DNA of 48,926 bases, taken from assembly GCA_028716225.1 (NCBI GenBank), contig JAQUQE010000012.1, positions 1 to 48,926 of the forward strand, in the 5' to 3' direction. The position numbers were made by a program, and so were the translations under genes. Positions 39,473 through 47,685 of this stretch are shown piece after piece. The notes beneath the pieces are model-generated. The model was not told the DNA's origin. It searched no databases and worked only from the letters and a program-made list of their open reading frames with translations. The DNA comes from Dehalococcoidales bacterium (GTDB lineage: Bacteria > Chloroflexota > Dehalococcoidia > Dehalococcoidales > UBA5760). Every line of letters starts with the position of its first letter. Position 1 is the stretch's first letter.

Positions 39473-41353
39473 CTAACTCACTCCTAGAGCTGCAAGCAGC
39501 TTCCTGAGGTAGTACCCGAACGACCACTCGTCTTCTGTCGGGCACGTGGCGTTGGTCTTGACGTATTTACCGTCAACGCACTCGTATTCTGTGATCGTGG
39601 ACCCATCGGGGCAAGTACCGGTGACGTTTTTGGTACACTTCTCACCAACATTTATGGGACATTCCGATCCTGTCTCATAGTATTTACCGGTAATGCAGTC
39701 TTTGACCATCACTTTCGTCCCGTCAATGCAGTCCACATACAGGGGTTCTGTGCATTCAGGTGTGGGGCAAGCGGCGTCGGTTGCAACCCAAATACCGTCA
39801 ACGCAGTTCCTCCTTATAATAGTTGATCCGTCGAAACAACTTTCCGTCTCCACCTGCCCGCTGAGACATTCAGAGGGTACGCTGAAAGACCCGGTAGCTA
39901 TACCGTTAGATGCCCTGACGTAGGTCTTGTTGTTGATCGTCTGGCTGGTAGGGTACATGTAGATCTTCAATGTGTACTCGCCCGGTATTGCTATGTATGC
40001 AGGCGGAACGGTGAATCCGAAACTACCGGATGCGTTGGTCTCTACCGATTCTTTGTACGTCTTGTTGGGCGCAATCAGCTCGTATACCAATTTGAACCCA
40101 CTGGGAACTGCACCTTCCCCTGTGAAGAACCACCCAGCCACCTTGAGCACGCCTTGAATGGCGGGCGCCTGATAGGGCTCAACGTGTATTGATGTTGATA
40201 ACGTAGTCGGCGCGGGCTCATTCACCGTTACGCTTTTGATGGATTCTGATGGAGTATACACATAGTTATCTATGGTAGCCCCGGCGAATTTTGCCTTCAA
40301 CGAATACGTACCCGCTGCCGTGAACTTGACGCTGAAGACTACATTTCCATATCCATCTGATACTCCTGAACCGAGCACAGCTCCATCAGCGTTATTGAGC
40401 AACTGTATGGTCAGTCCGCCTAAGCTGGTCGAACCGGTTGCGATATGAGCACTCATTCCAGCTGCCACACCAGCTACCGGGTTTGAAGCCGGTGTGTTCA
40501 GCGTAAGAGTGGTCGTTATGTTCTGTGTGGCCGAGATCACTTTGATCGATGCGCACGGGCTGGTACAGGCATTGTAGGTAACACCGCTTATGGTCTGTCC
40601 TTCGTACACAGCGTAGAACTTCCTAGTCCCTACAGAGCTGAATACAGCCGAGGATAGGTTATAGTTCCAACTGCCCGTAGACGATGTAGTAGCACTTCCC
40701 AGTAAGGTACCGCCGGTGGATGCCCCGCTGGACTGGTATACCTTTACTGTCTTTCCCGATAACCCAGTACCACCGGCCTGCTTAAGTACACCGGTCAAGG
40801 TGGCATGGCCGCCTACAGACACTTCGGCCTGGTTGGCGCTTATGGTCAGGCTAGTACTTATGGGGTCGGGCGAGGTCACCGTGAATGCTTTTGAGTTCCA
40901 GTTAGTTGTGACCGGGGCCCCGTTAAGGGTCTGTTCCGGGACCGTCGCATACACAGTGTACTCACCAGATACGCTCTGCGCCGGGATTGTTACGCTGCAC
41001 TCACCATTCGAATCGGTAGTCTTGTTGTCAAGGCTTACGACCGATCCACTGGCACCTGTGTAGCGCCAGCTCACGACTATACCGGGGATCGCGACTAAAC
41101 CGGCTGTCATGACCTTAGCTTTGGCCGTCAACGGTACTCCCTGCGCTACAGAGGCGGCGGATAGGGATACCGATACTATCGGTTGTATTGTATTAGTAGC
41201 ACAACTACCAACATCGATAGCTCGCCCGCCTAAACACTCGTACTTCCTGCCACTACTGGTATCGCACCATGAGTCTCCATCCATGCATTCGGTTATTCGA
41301 CCGAACACACGACCCCTTGATCTTACGCGCTCAAGAATCGGAAATGTTGGCAT
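39473..41353 (-). CDS. Large Ig-domain spike with C-terminal Cys repeats
   Basis: 626 residues. After a short Cys-bearing N-terminus come about four ~90-residue Ig/Big-like beta domains (repeated PLTAKAKVMTAG, GKTVKVYQS, SLKAKFAGAT patterns). The C-terminus has three ~35-residue Cys repeats with a C..CxDGST...C.DGKY..T...CP plan. Likely a host-recognition spike held by disulfides. The ATG at 41353 has a TATA box 37 nt upstream. No signal peptide is evident. Confidence 0.8.
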   Translation of the reverse strand: MPTFPILERVRSRGRVFGRITECMDGDSWCDTSSGRKYECLGGRAIDVGSCATNTIQPIVSVSLSAASVAQGVPLTAKAKVMTAGLVAIPGIVVSWRYTGASGSVVSLDNKTTDSNGECSVTIPAQSVSGEYTVYATVPEQTLNGAPVTTNWNSKAFTVTSPDPISTSLTISANQAEVSVGGHATLTGVLKQAGGTGLSGKTVKVYQSSGASTGGTLLGSATTSSTGSWNYNLSSAVFSSVGTRKFYAVYEGQTISGVTYNACTSPCASIKVISATQNITTTLTLNTPASNPVAGVAAGMSAHIATGSTSLGGLTIQLLNNADGAVLGSGVSDGYGNVVFSVKFTAAGTYSLKAKFAGATIDNYVYTPSESIKSVTVNEPAPTTLSTSIHVEPYQAPAIQGVLKVAGWFFTGEGAVPSGFKLVYELIAPNKTYKESVETNASGSFGFTVPPAYIAIPGEYTLKIYMYPTSQTINNKTYVRASNGIATGSFSVPSECLSGQVETESCFDGSTIIRRNCVDGIWVATDAACPTPECTEPLYVDCIDGTKVMVKDCITGKYYETGSECPINVGEKCTKNVTGTCPDGSTITEYECVDGKYVKTNATCPTEDEWSFGYYLRKLLAALGVS

Positions 41354-41382
41354 AGTACCACGTAATAACACTGCCTATCGAG

Positions 41383-41390
41383 CATATAAA
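41383..41390 (-). promoter_or_regulatory. TATA box of the spike gene
   Basis: Minus strand TTTATATG, 37 nt before the ATG at 41353. Confidence 0.6.
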
Positions 41391-41811
41391 GGTCTCTGAT
41401 GAATCGCCGAATAGTTCCGATGAACAGCGTGCAATAACCTCGTCGATTTATAGCGGTAGCCTCAATCCTCCACCGGTGGTCCGCCCGGTCCACCGGTCAC
41501 CGACGGTCACGACAAGACCCAACCCACCATATAACGTGATGGTAAGTGGACCGCTGGCTCAGTTAAGCTCGGGGGGTGGTATTAGGTAGATTAGACTAAG
41601 CGGTTATTTCACGATGTTTTTTTCGAAACCAGCGGGCTACCGGGAGAGGGGTAAGACTCCGAATTTGGAAAACAACAGGTTAACTAGTCGGGTTAATCAC
41701 ACAGTTGGACAAAACATAGCATAGGGTCCTGGCCTCGCCACGCGCGCCCTACTACTACTATGTATAATATATAGTATAATATAGGGTTTCAAGATGGGGT
41801 GAATGTGGGTT
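41391..41811. other. Noncoding region with hairpin and AT-rich tract
   Basis: About 420 bp with no convincing reading frame. It holds an 8-bp stem ACCGGTGG-10 nt-CCACCGGT (41472-41497) next to further CCACCGGT/CACCG repeats, a T-run at 41610-41616, and an AT-rich stretch (41758-41785). It could be a replication origin, packaging region or a small RNA; nothing decides. Confidence 0.5.
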
Positions 41812-42804
41812 TTACACTTTGGGGTACCAGCCTCCCCAAAGTAGGCGGTTCATCAGGACGAAGTACGCGAGAGTCGCCAACATCAACACTGATCCTTTCG
41901 CGAGACCCAGTAGAGGCAGGATTGGCAGGAAAATAGTCGCGATTTCCATGAGGGACATCGTCTGCAGTTCGCGTTGCCGTTCATACTTGCGATCCTGGAT
42001 GGTTCCCGACAGGAGGTACAGCGCGACAACTGCCAAGATGGCCGCGATTGTCCCTTCTACGGGGGACCAGACTGTCGCCACCAAGATCATTCCGGTTGCG
42101 ACCCCGAAGAACTTCAAGTAGGCGCCGAAACCAGCAGCGGGACCTAGTAGCAGGAGCAGTTCGTCGTCCGTTCGTTTCAGTCGGGCACCCATCCAGTGCA
42201 GGACGTTCGACGGTTCCCACTGAGCCATTTCTTTGATGAATCCACTCCAGGCGATCTGGTACATGATTGCGAAATACGTGTACGTGAGGAACAGGGCGCC
42301 TACTGCCGTCATGGATTCATGAGACAGAAACCACGCGAAGCCTGCTACCGACACCATACTTCCGGTTATCGCGAAACAACCGGTTCGGGATTGTTTGCTC
42401 AACCCGTCGTTGTACGCGAACCCCAATGCCAGCCACCCTATCATGAATACCAGCGCGTAGACAGGAGCCGGCGACATCCAGAAGACCAGACCGACCGCTA
42501 CTACAGCCGAGAGGATCAGCATCCAGTGAATCACCAGGTGCGCGGTGCCGATTTGTATTACACCTGTGTTCAGTGGGTGGTGCACTTTGCCGGGGTCTGT
42601 CTTGTCGTATCCACCCACGAAGTCCATCAGGCTATTGTGTCCGAAACTCGCGTAGTGTACTAGCAGTGCGAACACTGCCACCGCCACCACCTCCAGCAGT
42701 CCTACCGAGCTGTCGCACAAGAATGGTACAAGCAGGAGGAGCAGGGTGGCCACTCCTGTTTGTGCCCTGAATAATCGGAGCCAGTTGCGCATGGTCACAT
42801 CCAC
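41812..42804 (-). CDS. UbiA-family prenyltransferase-like membrane protein (copy 1)
   Basis: 330 residues with eight to nine membrane helices. HNSLMDFVGGYDKTDPGK corresponds to the first Asp-rich UbiA motif (NxxxDxxxxxD); the second motif is weak. Closer to MenA-like members than to copy 2 at 47686. It may attach an isoprenoid chain to a small acceptor in the membrane. The start overlaps the TauE-like gene by 10 nt. Confidence 0.75.
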   Translation of the reverse strand: MDVTMRNWLRLFRAQTGVATLLLLLVPFLCDSSVGLLEVVAVAVFALLVHYASFGHNSLMDFVGGYDKTDPGKVHHPLNTGVIQIGTAHLVIHWMLILSAVVAVGLVFWMSPAPVYALVFMIGWLALGFAYNDGLSKQSRTGCFAITGSMVSVAGFAWFLSHESMTAVGALFLTYTYFAIMYQIAWSGFIKEMAQWEPSNVLHWMGARLKRTDDELLLLLGPAAGFGAYLKFFGVATGMILVATVWSPVEGTIAAILAVVALYLLSGTIQDRKYERQRELQTMSLMEIATIFLPILPLLGLAKGSVLMLATLAYFVLMNRLLWGGWYPKV

Positions 42805-43562
42805 CCCAGTAGCTTCACTATCGTGAGTGTGCCTAGCCCTAACATAGCCACCCCGATCAACCGCCCGTGGAACGGAGGCTCCAGGCTTATCTTCAGCCGG
42901 TTGTTGATGTAGCTGCCTATCGGATCAGCAATCGCGGCACCGAATGCCAACGGGATAGCCAGGTATATGAAGTCGTTGAGGGTTGCCAGGTGATACCCGA
43001 CTCCTACGACAGCAGCTATACCTTCTGCTACAGTGGTAGTACCGATCGCCACGGCTGCCGACATACCAAGGCACATATACCCTGAAACGCTCAGGGGGCC
43101 GTAACCGCCACCTGTGCCACCCTTATTGAATCCGGTCAAGAGCCCCAACCCGATGGTCAGCGGCTTCGAGTACTTCTTGTCCGGGTTGATGGACAGTTTA
43201 CGGTAGCTGCGGATCACGACGAATATACCCATCCCGATAGCCACGATCGATATGTACCACTTGACATACGTAGCTGGTAAGTACGCACCCAAGAGAACAG
43301 AAGCTGCTAGCATACCACACACAGCACCGACCAATGTTAGCCCGACCATTCTGTAGTCTACATTCTTGTACTTCGCGTGCCATCCACCGCCCCATAGACC
43401 ACTTACAGTCTCACTCAACAATATTGCCGGGACTACCACTAAAGGCGAATACCCGAACAATATTAGCACAGGAGATAAGATGGTACCAAATCCCCCGCCC
43501 AGTCCGTTATCTATTAGCTCTAGCACGAAGGCCAGTAAGACTATGCTGAAAACATCTATCAT
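42795..43562 (-). CDS. TauE/SafE-family membrane transporter
   Basis: 255 residues, about eight membrane helices with the internal two-fold pattern of the family (LELIDNGLGGGFGTILSP and GFNKGGTGGGYGPLSVS). The family moves sulfite, sulfonates or other organic anions. It is an unusual passenger for a virus; the cotranscribed UbiA-like gene suggests a joint membrane-related task. Confidence 0.85.
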   Translation of the reverse strand: MIDVFSIVLLAFVLELIDNGLGGGFGTILSPVLILFGYSPLVVVPAILLSETVSGLWGGGWHAKYKNVDYRMVGLTLVGAVCGMLAASVLLGAYLPATYVKWYISIVAIGMGIFVVIRSYRKLSINPDKKYSKPLTIGLGLLTGFNKGGTGGGYGPLSVSGYMCLGMSAAVAIGTTTVAEGIAAVVGVGYHLATLNDFIYLAIPLAFGAAIADPIGSYINNRLKISLEPPFHGRLIGVAMLGLGTLTIVKLLGWM

Positions 43563-43620
43563 TCTTCAAGTCACCTCGATCATACCATAATAGGTCCACT
43601 AAGATATAACCACAGGGGGG

Positions 43621-43628
43621 TATAAATA
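43621..43628 (-). promoter_or_regulatory. TATA box of the TauE/UbiA unit
   Basis: Minus strand TATTTATA, about 60 nt before the ATG at 43562; GAGGTG lies 10 nt before the ATG. Divergent from the promoter at 43666. Confidence 0.55.
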
Positions 43629-43665
43629 CTTACCGTAGGCAACTGTCGAGTTAATAGCAGACGAC

Positions 43666-43673
43666 TTTATATA
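43666..43673 (+). promoter_or_regulatory. TATA box of the right-hand rightward unit
   Basis: TTTATATA, 33 nt before the ATG at 43699; the leader would hold only GAGGTG. Confidence 0.65.
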
Positions 43674-43698
43674 ATATAACGGTCAATAGAGGTGCACG

Positions 43699-43947
43699 AT
43701 GGCAGAAGTACGATTAAGTGAAGGACGGTTGCACGCTCTTCAGGTTATTTCAGAGCTGTCGGCTAACGACCAGTTCCGATGTGCCGCATTACGCGATATC
43801 ATGAGCCGACTCGGCAAGAAGAGGGGCTCCGTCGGAAAGTTGTTAGGAACTATGCGAAGAGAAGGTTTGGTCCACGCCCCTATGTGGGGTAGGTGGCAAG
43901 TCACTCCTGCAGGTGCTGAGGCTCTAAAGAAGTACATGAAGGAGTAG
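43699..43947 (+). CDS. Winged-helix DNA-binding protein
   Basis: 82 residues. LHALQVISELSANDQFRCAA then SVGKLLGTMRREGLVHAPMW and RWQVTPAGAEALKKY is a clear winged helix of the type found in archaeal MarR/ArsR-like regulators. GAGGTG 4 nt upstream. Probably controls its own unit or the divergent TauE/UbiA unit. Confidence 0.75.
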   Translation: MAEVRLSEGRLHALQVISELSANDQFRCAALRDIMSRLGKKRGSVGKLLGTMRREGLVHAPMWGRWQVTPAGAEALKKYMKE

Positions 43948-43958
43948 GAGGTGTGCTA

Positions 43959-45386
43959 ATGGGCTCGAATGAGTTTGACCTAGAAGGTGAACCGGAGAAT
44001 CCGTTTGAGATGCAGGCCCCGACTGATCCCGAGAATGAGGGACCTGTAGTCTGTCCGAATTGCGCTAAGGTTCTGGACCATGTTGTGCAGTACGGTAAGT
44101 CATGGGGGCGGTCTTGCCCGTATTGCGGTATTTCGATTAGGAAAGAGCTAATGCCGGACAACTTCCCCGTGGAAGTACAAGAACCGAAGCGCAAGCGTAA
44201 GGGAACACCGGGGCAGCCGGTTGTATCGAACCCAGCCCCTTCGTTACCGCAGGGGTTCGCCGCCGGCAGTGTACAAAAGTTATTGTCCAAAGCCAGGCCG
44301 GTCGACACACCGCAGGTAGCACAGCCGCAGACAGCATATCAAGAACCGGTCGATGACCGCCCTGGTGTGCAAACACTGTTCAAGACCCCACGCACTCCAA
44401 CCGATGTGCTGGTTGAAGTGTGCACATTGCACGGTCTGAATGAGCAGTTCATCCAATATGCGGCCAGAAAGTCCATGGCACTGCAGGATGGTCTACAGCC
44501 GATGGAGTTCATGAGCATGCTCAAAGATCTAAAGTCCGGTATGACATCGAAGGCTCAAGCAGAGTATATCGTAGGCGATTACAACCAGGGCCTGATGGAC
44601 CTGCGGATACAACAGGCCGAAGAACAGAGCCGTGGTATGTACCCGCATGTCCCGAGTGTCGATCAGTGGGGTCGACCCATACCGCAGCAGATGCCTAACG
44701 TACCAGGCCAGGCGCGGAGCAGAGGGTTCGACCCTAGAGATATGAGCAACCGGCTAGCCGGGGCGATTGAGCAGAACCCACAGATGTCACCTCAGCAGAT
44801 ATTCCAGATGATGCAAGAGGCCATGGAGGCGGATCGCCGCGAACGAGAAGCCCAGCAGATGCGGGAGGACATAATCAACATACGCAACGAGATGAAGTCG
44901 AGCATCCAGGAGCTGGCACAGGGTACTCTCGAGGCCATACGGGAATCAACCAAACCCGCACAGGTGCAGCAGGGGGTAACGATAGAGCAGATCCAGTTGA
45001 TGCTCAGCCAGCAGAGGTCTGAGGCAGACAAGACCGCTATGCAGAATCAGCTAGACATGATGAAGCAGATGAACCAGCTGGTGATGGCGCAGCTACAATC
45101 TAACAACGATCGCCTGTCCAACGAACGTAACGAGCTACTAAAGCAGCTTGAGCTCGCCAGGAGAGATGCCGTACCGGGGCAACTGCAGAAGGATGAGTCC
45201 ATCCTGCTATCGAAGGGCATGGACAAGGTTGCAGACACGATCGCTGACCGTAGACCGGTCGAGAAGATAGCTGAGGTAATCCTCAAGAACAACGCGGTCG
45301 CCCCGCAGAAACCGCCTGCACCGAAGATCCTTCCAGATGCAGACGTGACAGACATGCTACAGGAACAGATGGGGGAGAACCAGTGA
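43959..45386 (+). CDS. Gln-rich coiled-coil protein with N-terminal zinc ribbon
   Basis: 475 residues from the ATG with GGAGGT 6 nt upstream. CPNC and CPYC form a zinc ribbon near residues 30-55. The rest has long coiled coils, Gln/Met-rich (QMMQEAMEADRRER, QLDMMKQMNQLVMAQL), and the C-terminus is basic-acidic mixed. It overlaps the ATPase gene by 4 nt. A scaffold, virion or segregation protein acting with the ATPase is plausible. Confidence 0.65.
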   Translation: MGSNEFDLEGEPENPFEMQAPTDPENEGPVVCPNCAKVLDHVVQYGKSWGRSCPYCGISIRKELMPDNFPVEVQEPKRKRKGTPGQPVVSNPAPSLPQGFAAGSVQKLLSKARPVDTPQVAQPQTAYQEPVDDRPGVQTLFKTPRTPTDVLVEVCTLHGLNEQFIQYAARKSMALQDGLQPMEFMSMLKDLKSGMTSKAQAEYIVGDYNQGLMDLRIQQAEEQSRGMYPHVPSVDQWGRPIPQQMPNVPGQARSRGFDPRDMSNRLAGAIEQNPQMSPQQIFQMMQEAMEADRREREAQQMREDIINIRNEMKSSIQELAQGTLEAIRESTKPAQVQQGVTIEQIQLMLSQQRSEADKTAMQNQLDMMKQMNQLVMAQLQSNNDRLSNERNELLKQLELARRDAVPGQLQKDESILLSKGMDKVADTIADRRPVEKIAEVILKNNAVAPQKPPAPKILPDADVTDMLQEQMGENQ

Positions 45387-46612
45387 AGGTAATCTGTGTA
45401 AGTGCCGTCAAAGGCGGTGTGGGCAAGACGATGATCTCGCTTAACATAGCGAGGTTGCTCAAGGCGCGTAACTACAAAGTAGGTCTGCTGGATGCGGACT
45501 TCGATAACGCCAACTTCGCCCAGTTCACTCAGATTGACGGCAAGGTGGAGGCCGATCCTGTCGAAGGGTTCACCTTATACAACTGGGATGGCATATCGGT
45601 GTTCTCGATGTCACTGATAGCTGGTAGAGAGAAAGCTGTCTCGATGCCGGCAGAGCAGTATTGGCAATTTGTCTCGGACATAGCACACAAGTCGAGCTGG
45701 AATGTAGATTACTTAATCGTAGATCTTCCTGGCGGCGGTGGCGATGTGTTTAAAGCCTCCGTTCAAGTCTTCGCGGACGACCTAGTTGGTAACCTCATCG
45801 TGATCCAGCCGTCTATGTGGGATGCTGCCAACAGAGTACTCAACCTACATCAATATTTCGACGTGCCCGTAGTTGGCATAATAGAGAACATGCACGCTCT
45901 CACTTGTGGCCACTGCGGCTCCTCTTATGCTCCGTTCGGCATACCAATAGGCGATAAACTATCAGCCAAGTTCAACGTACCGAACTTGGGCGGTATACCG
46001 TTGGACTTGTTGATGGGTGAGAAGTTACTGTCCGGCACTCCTTGGATTGAAGGTAGTGGGTTGGATACTCTCAATAAGGCCATCAACCGTATGGAGATGA
46101 TGGAGAAAGTCAGACCCGGTTTCCTCAACAAGTTCAAGGCGAAGATCATGGAAGGCATCCGCGAAGACATGGTAAAGGTGATAGGCTACATACTCAAGGC
46201 TATCAATCGCAACTTGCCCGTGAGTAAGATCGTTCAGAGCACCGGGTTTACGGAGGCGCAACCGGTTGTGTTCCACATCTTGGACGAGACCAAGACTGTC
46301 GAGCTAGTGACATTCGCCATTAGGATTACAGGGGGCGAAGTTAAAGTACTGAAGAAGCCCTATCCACAAAGTGGGTATGAAATATATATCAGCTACCGGA
46401 CACTTGCCAGGATGATCATGGGGCAGAAGAAGACCGCGGATGGTTTACGGATGTGCGATCCTGTAGACTTCTGGCTGAACGGCGATGTCTACGTCAAGGG
46501 CGAAGGGCAGATGCCGAAGGCGGTGCATCTGTTCAACAACGTCTTTAGCAACCCAGAGATCATGAACGAAGTGCGTGACAAGTACGGGAGCACGCTAGGC
46601 AACTGGTTGTGA
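45383..46612 (+). CDS. Mrp/ParA-like ATPase with C-terminal extra domain
   Basis: 409 residues. The deviant Walker A KGGVGKT (10-16), DADFDNANF and IVDLPGGGGD belong to the ParA/Mrp family; CGHCGSSYAPFG (around residue 175) is the Mrp/NBP35 CxxC loop that binds Fe-S. From ~270 a further domain (FHILDETKTVELVTFAIRI ... DFWLNGDVYVKGEG) resembles an SCP2-like fold in pattern. It may partition the genome or transport Fe-S; its coiled-coil neighbours suggest a spatial-positioning role. Confidence 0.8.
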   Translation: MKVICVSAVKGGVGKTMISLNIARLLKARNYKVGLLDADFDNANFAQFTQIDGKVEADPVEGFTLYNWDGISVFSMSLIAGREKAVSMPAEQYWQFVSDIAHKSSWNVDYLIVDLPGGGGDVFKASVQVFADDLVGNLIVIQPSMWDAANRVLNLHQYFDVPVVGIIENMHALTCGHCGSSYAPFGIPIGDKLSAKFNVPNLGGIPLDLLMGEKLLSGTPWIEGSGLDTLNKAINRMEMMEKVRPGFLNKFKAKIMEGIREDMVKVIGYILKAINRNLPVSKIVQSTGFTEAQPVVFHILDETKTVELVTFAIRITGGEVKVLKKPYPQSGYEIYISYRTLARMIMGQKKTADGLRMCDPVDFWLNGDVYVKGEGQMPKAVHLFNNVFSNPEIMNEVRDKYGSTLGNWL

Positions 46613-46616
46613 TACG

Positions 46617-46838
46617 ATGGGAGTACTAGACGGTTTCAAAGATCAAGTGATGAAAGAGGTGGAGAGTAAGGTAGGCCCAGTGATAGAGCAGATGAAGGCG
46701 ATGAATGATATGCTGGGTACCTTCGGTCGAGATGTGGCAGCGTTTTCCACGGTAGCCAAAGAGATGGACCAGCACCTCAAAGTAATCGAGCACGAGACTG
46801 TGCAGATCAGGAAGTTGTTGGAGGGTAAACATGGCTGA
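46617..46838 (+). CDS. Small coiled-coil protein
   Basis: 73 residues, an almost continuous amphipathic helix (VMKEVESKVGPVIEQMKAM ... HLKVIEHETVQIRKLLEG). It overlaps the next gene by 8 nt and follows the ATPase directly. Possibly a partner of the ATPase. Confidence 0.6.
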   Translation: MGVLDGFKDQVMKEVESKVGPVIEQMKAMNDMLGTFGRDVAAFSTVAKEMDQHLKVIEHETVQIRKLLEGKHG

Positions 46839-47151
46839 TAGTCCTACTAAGGAAGAGATATCCTCGATGCTCAACAAGTTCTTCAAGACAAGCATCGATT
46901 GGACGAAGCTCACCAGAGATGAGATGGTGGAGTTGGCCACGGTGCTAGCTCACCCAGAGATACTGTACGAGTCCTTTGGAATCACCAAAAAAGACCTCGA
47001 GCGGGGCAAGCTCATAGGTCAGGTTGGTGGTGCCGTCAAGGATACCATCTCCGATGGTATAGCCCATTGGGATGGGCCATTCATGAACCTAGCTAAGAGA
47101 GCCCTACTCGGTGAACCATCGACTGAGCAGAAGAAAGAGGGGGAGAAGTAG
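46831..47151 (+). CDS. Small helical protein
   Basis: 106 residues, all-helical, charged ends (MADSPTKEEI; EQKKEGEK). No family recognised. Last gene of the ATPase unit. Confidence 0.6.
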   Translation: MADSPTKEEISSMLNKFFKTSIDWTKLTRDEMVELATVLAHPEILYESFGITKKDLERGKLIGQVGGAVKDTISDGIAHWDGPFMNLAKRALLGEPSTEQKKEGEK

Positions 47152-47191
47152 GCCTGCGACGGCTCAAGCACTGACCTGCACACCGCGAAGG

Positions 47192-47199
47192 TATAAATA
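47192..47199 (+). promoter_or_regulatory. TATA box of the small basic protein pair
   Basis: TATAAATA, 43 nt before the ATG at 47235, with AGGTG in the leader. Confidence 0.5.
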
Positions 47200-47234
47200 T
47201 CGGGTCAGCGCTTATACTTACTAGGTGTACTGAC

Positions 47235-47426
47235 ATGGGCAGCATAATAGATACGGCGGTAGACGGAGCCAAGAAAGTCGGGAATGACGTAGTCGCAGTT
47301 GTCACGACCCCGATCGGTCCATTCACAGCAGGTGACCGGATCGTCTCGGATGTCCGCAGGACAATCCGTGGGATGGGGGCCGCCGTAAGGAGCAAGATCG
47401 GCGGCGGCTACAAGCGCCGCTACTAA
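47235..47426 (+). CDS. Small basic protein, module-first type
   Basis: 63 residues. A ~40-residue module, GSIIDTAVDGAKK through FTAGDRIVSDVRR, recurs in the next gene at equal spacing. A Gly/Arg/Lys tail (GGGYKRRY) follows. Likely a virion or membrane-active peptide. Confidence 0.65.
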   Translation: MGSIIDTAVDGAKKVGNDVVAVVTTPIGPFTAGDRIVSDVRRTIRGMGAAVRSKIGGGYKRRY

Positions 47427-47439
47427 CTGAGGCGGGTAC

Positions 47440-47646
47440 ATGCCAGGAAGAAGGGTCGGTGCCTATGTGGGCACAAAGTTAAAACGGAAGATGTCGGAGC
47501 CGCAGGAGGAGCCATTGCTTGGTAGCGGTACAATAGTGAATTCCGTTATCGACGGTATCGAACGGCGCCGACCCCAGATCCTTCCCAAGGTCATAGACGA
47601 GTTCAAAACCTGGACTCCTGGTGAGCGGATACTTAATAGAAAGTAA
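47440..47646 (+). CDS. Small basic protein, module-last type
   Basis: 68 residues. A basic Gly head (MPGRRVGAYVGTKLKRK) precedes a copy of the module found in the gene before (GTIVNSVIDGIER ... WTPGERILNRK). The order of tail and module is swapped. Probably a duplicated structural protein. Confidence 0.65.
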   Translation: MPGRRVGAYVGTKLKRKMSEPQEEPLLGSGTIVNSVIDGIERRRPQILPKVIDEFKTWTPGERILNRK

Positions 47647-47685
47647 TCCGTTCCCGCCGCCTCACCATTCCGCTGAGGTGTGTAC

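Noticed and set aside
41391-41811. tRNA gene in the large noncoding region
   Set aside because: No T-loop consensus with a matching acceptor stem could be found on either strand.
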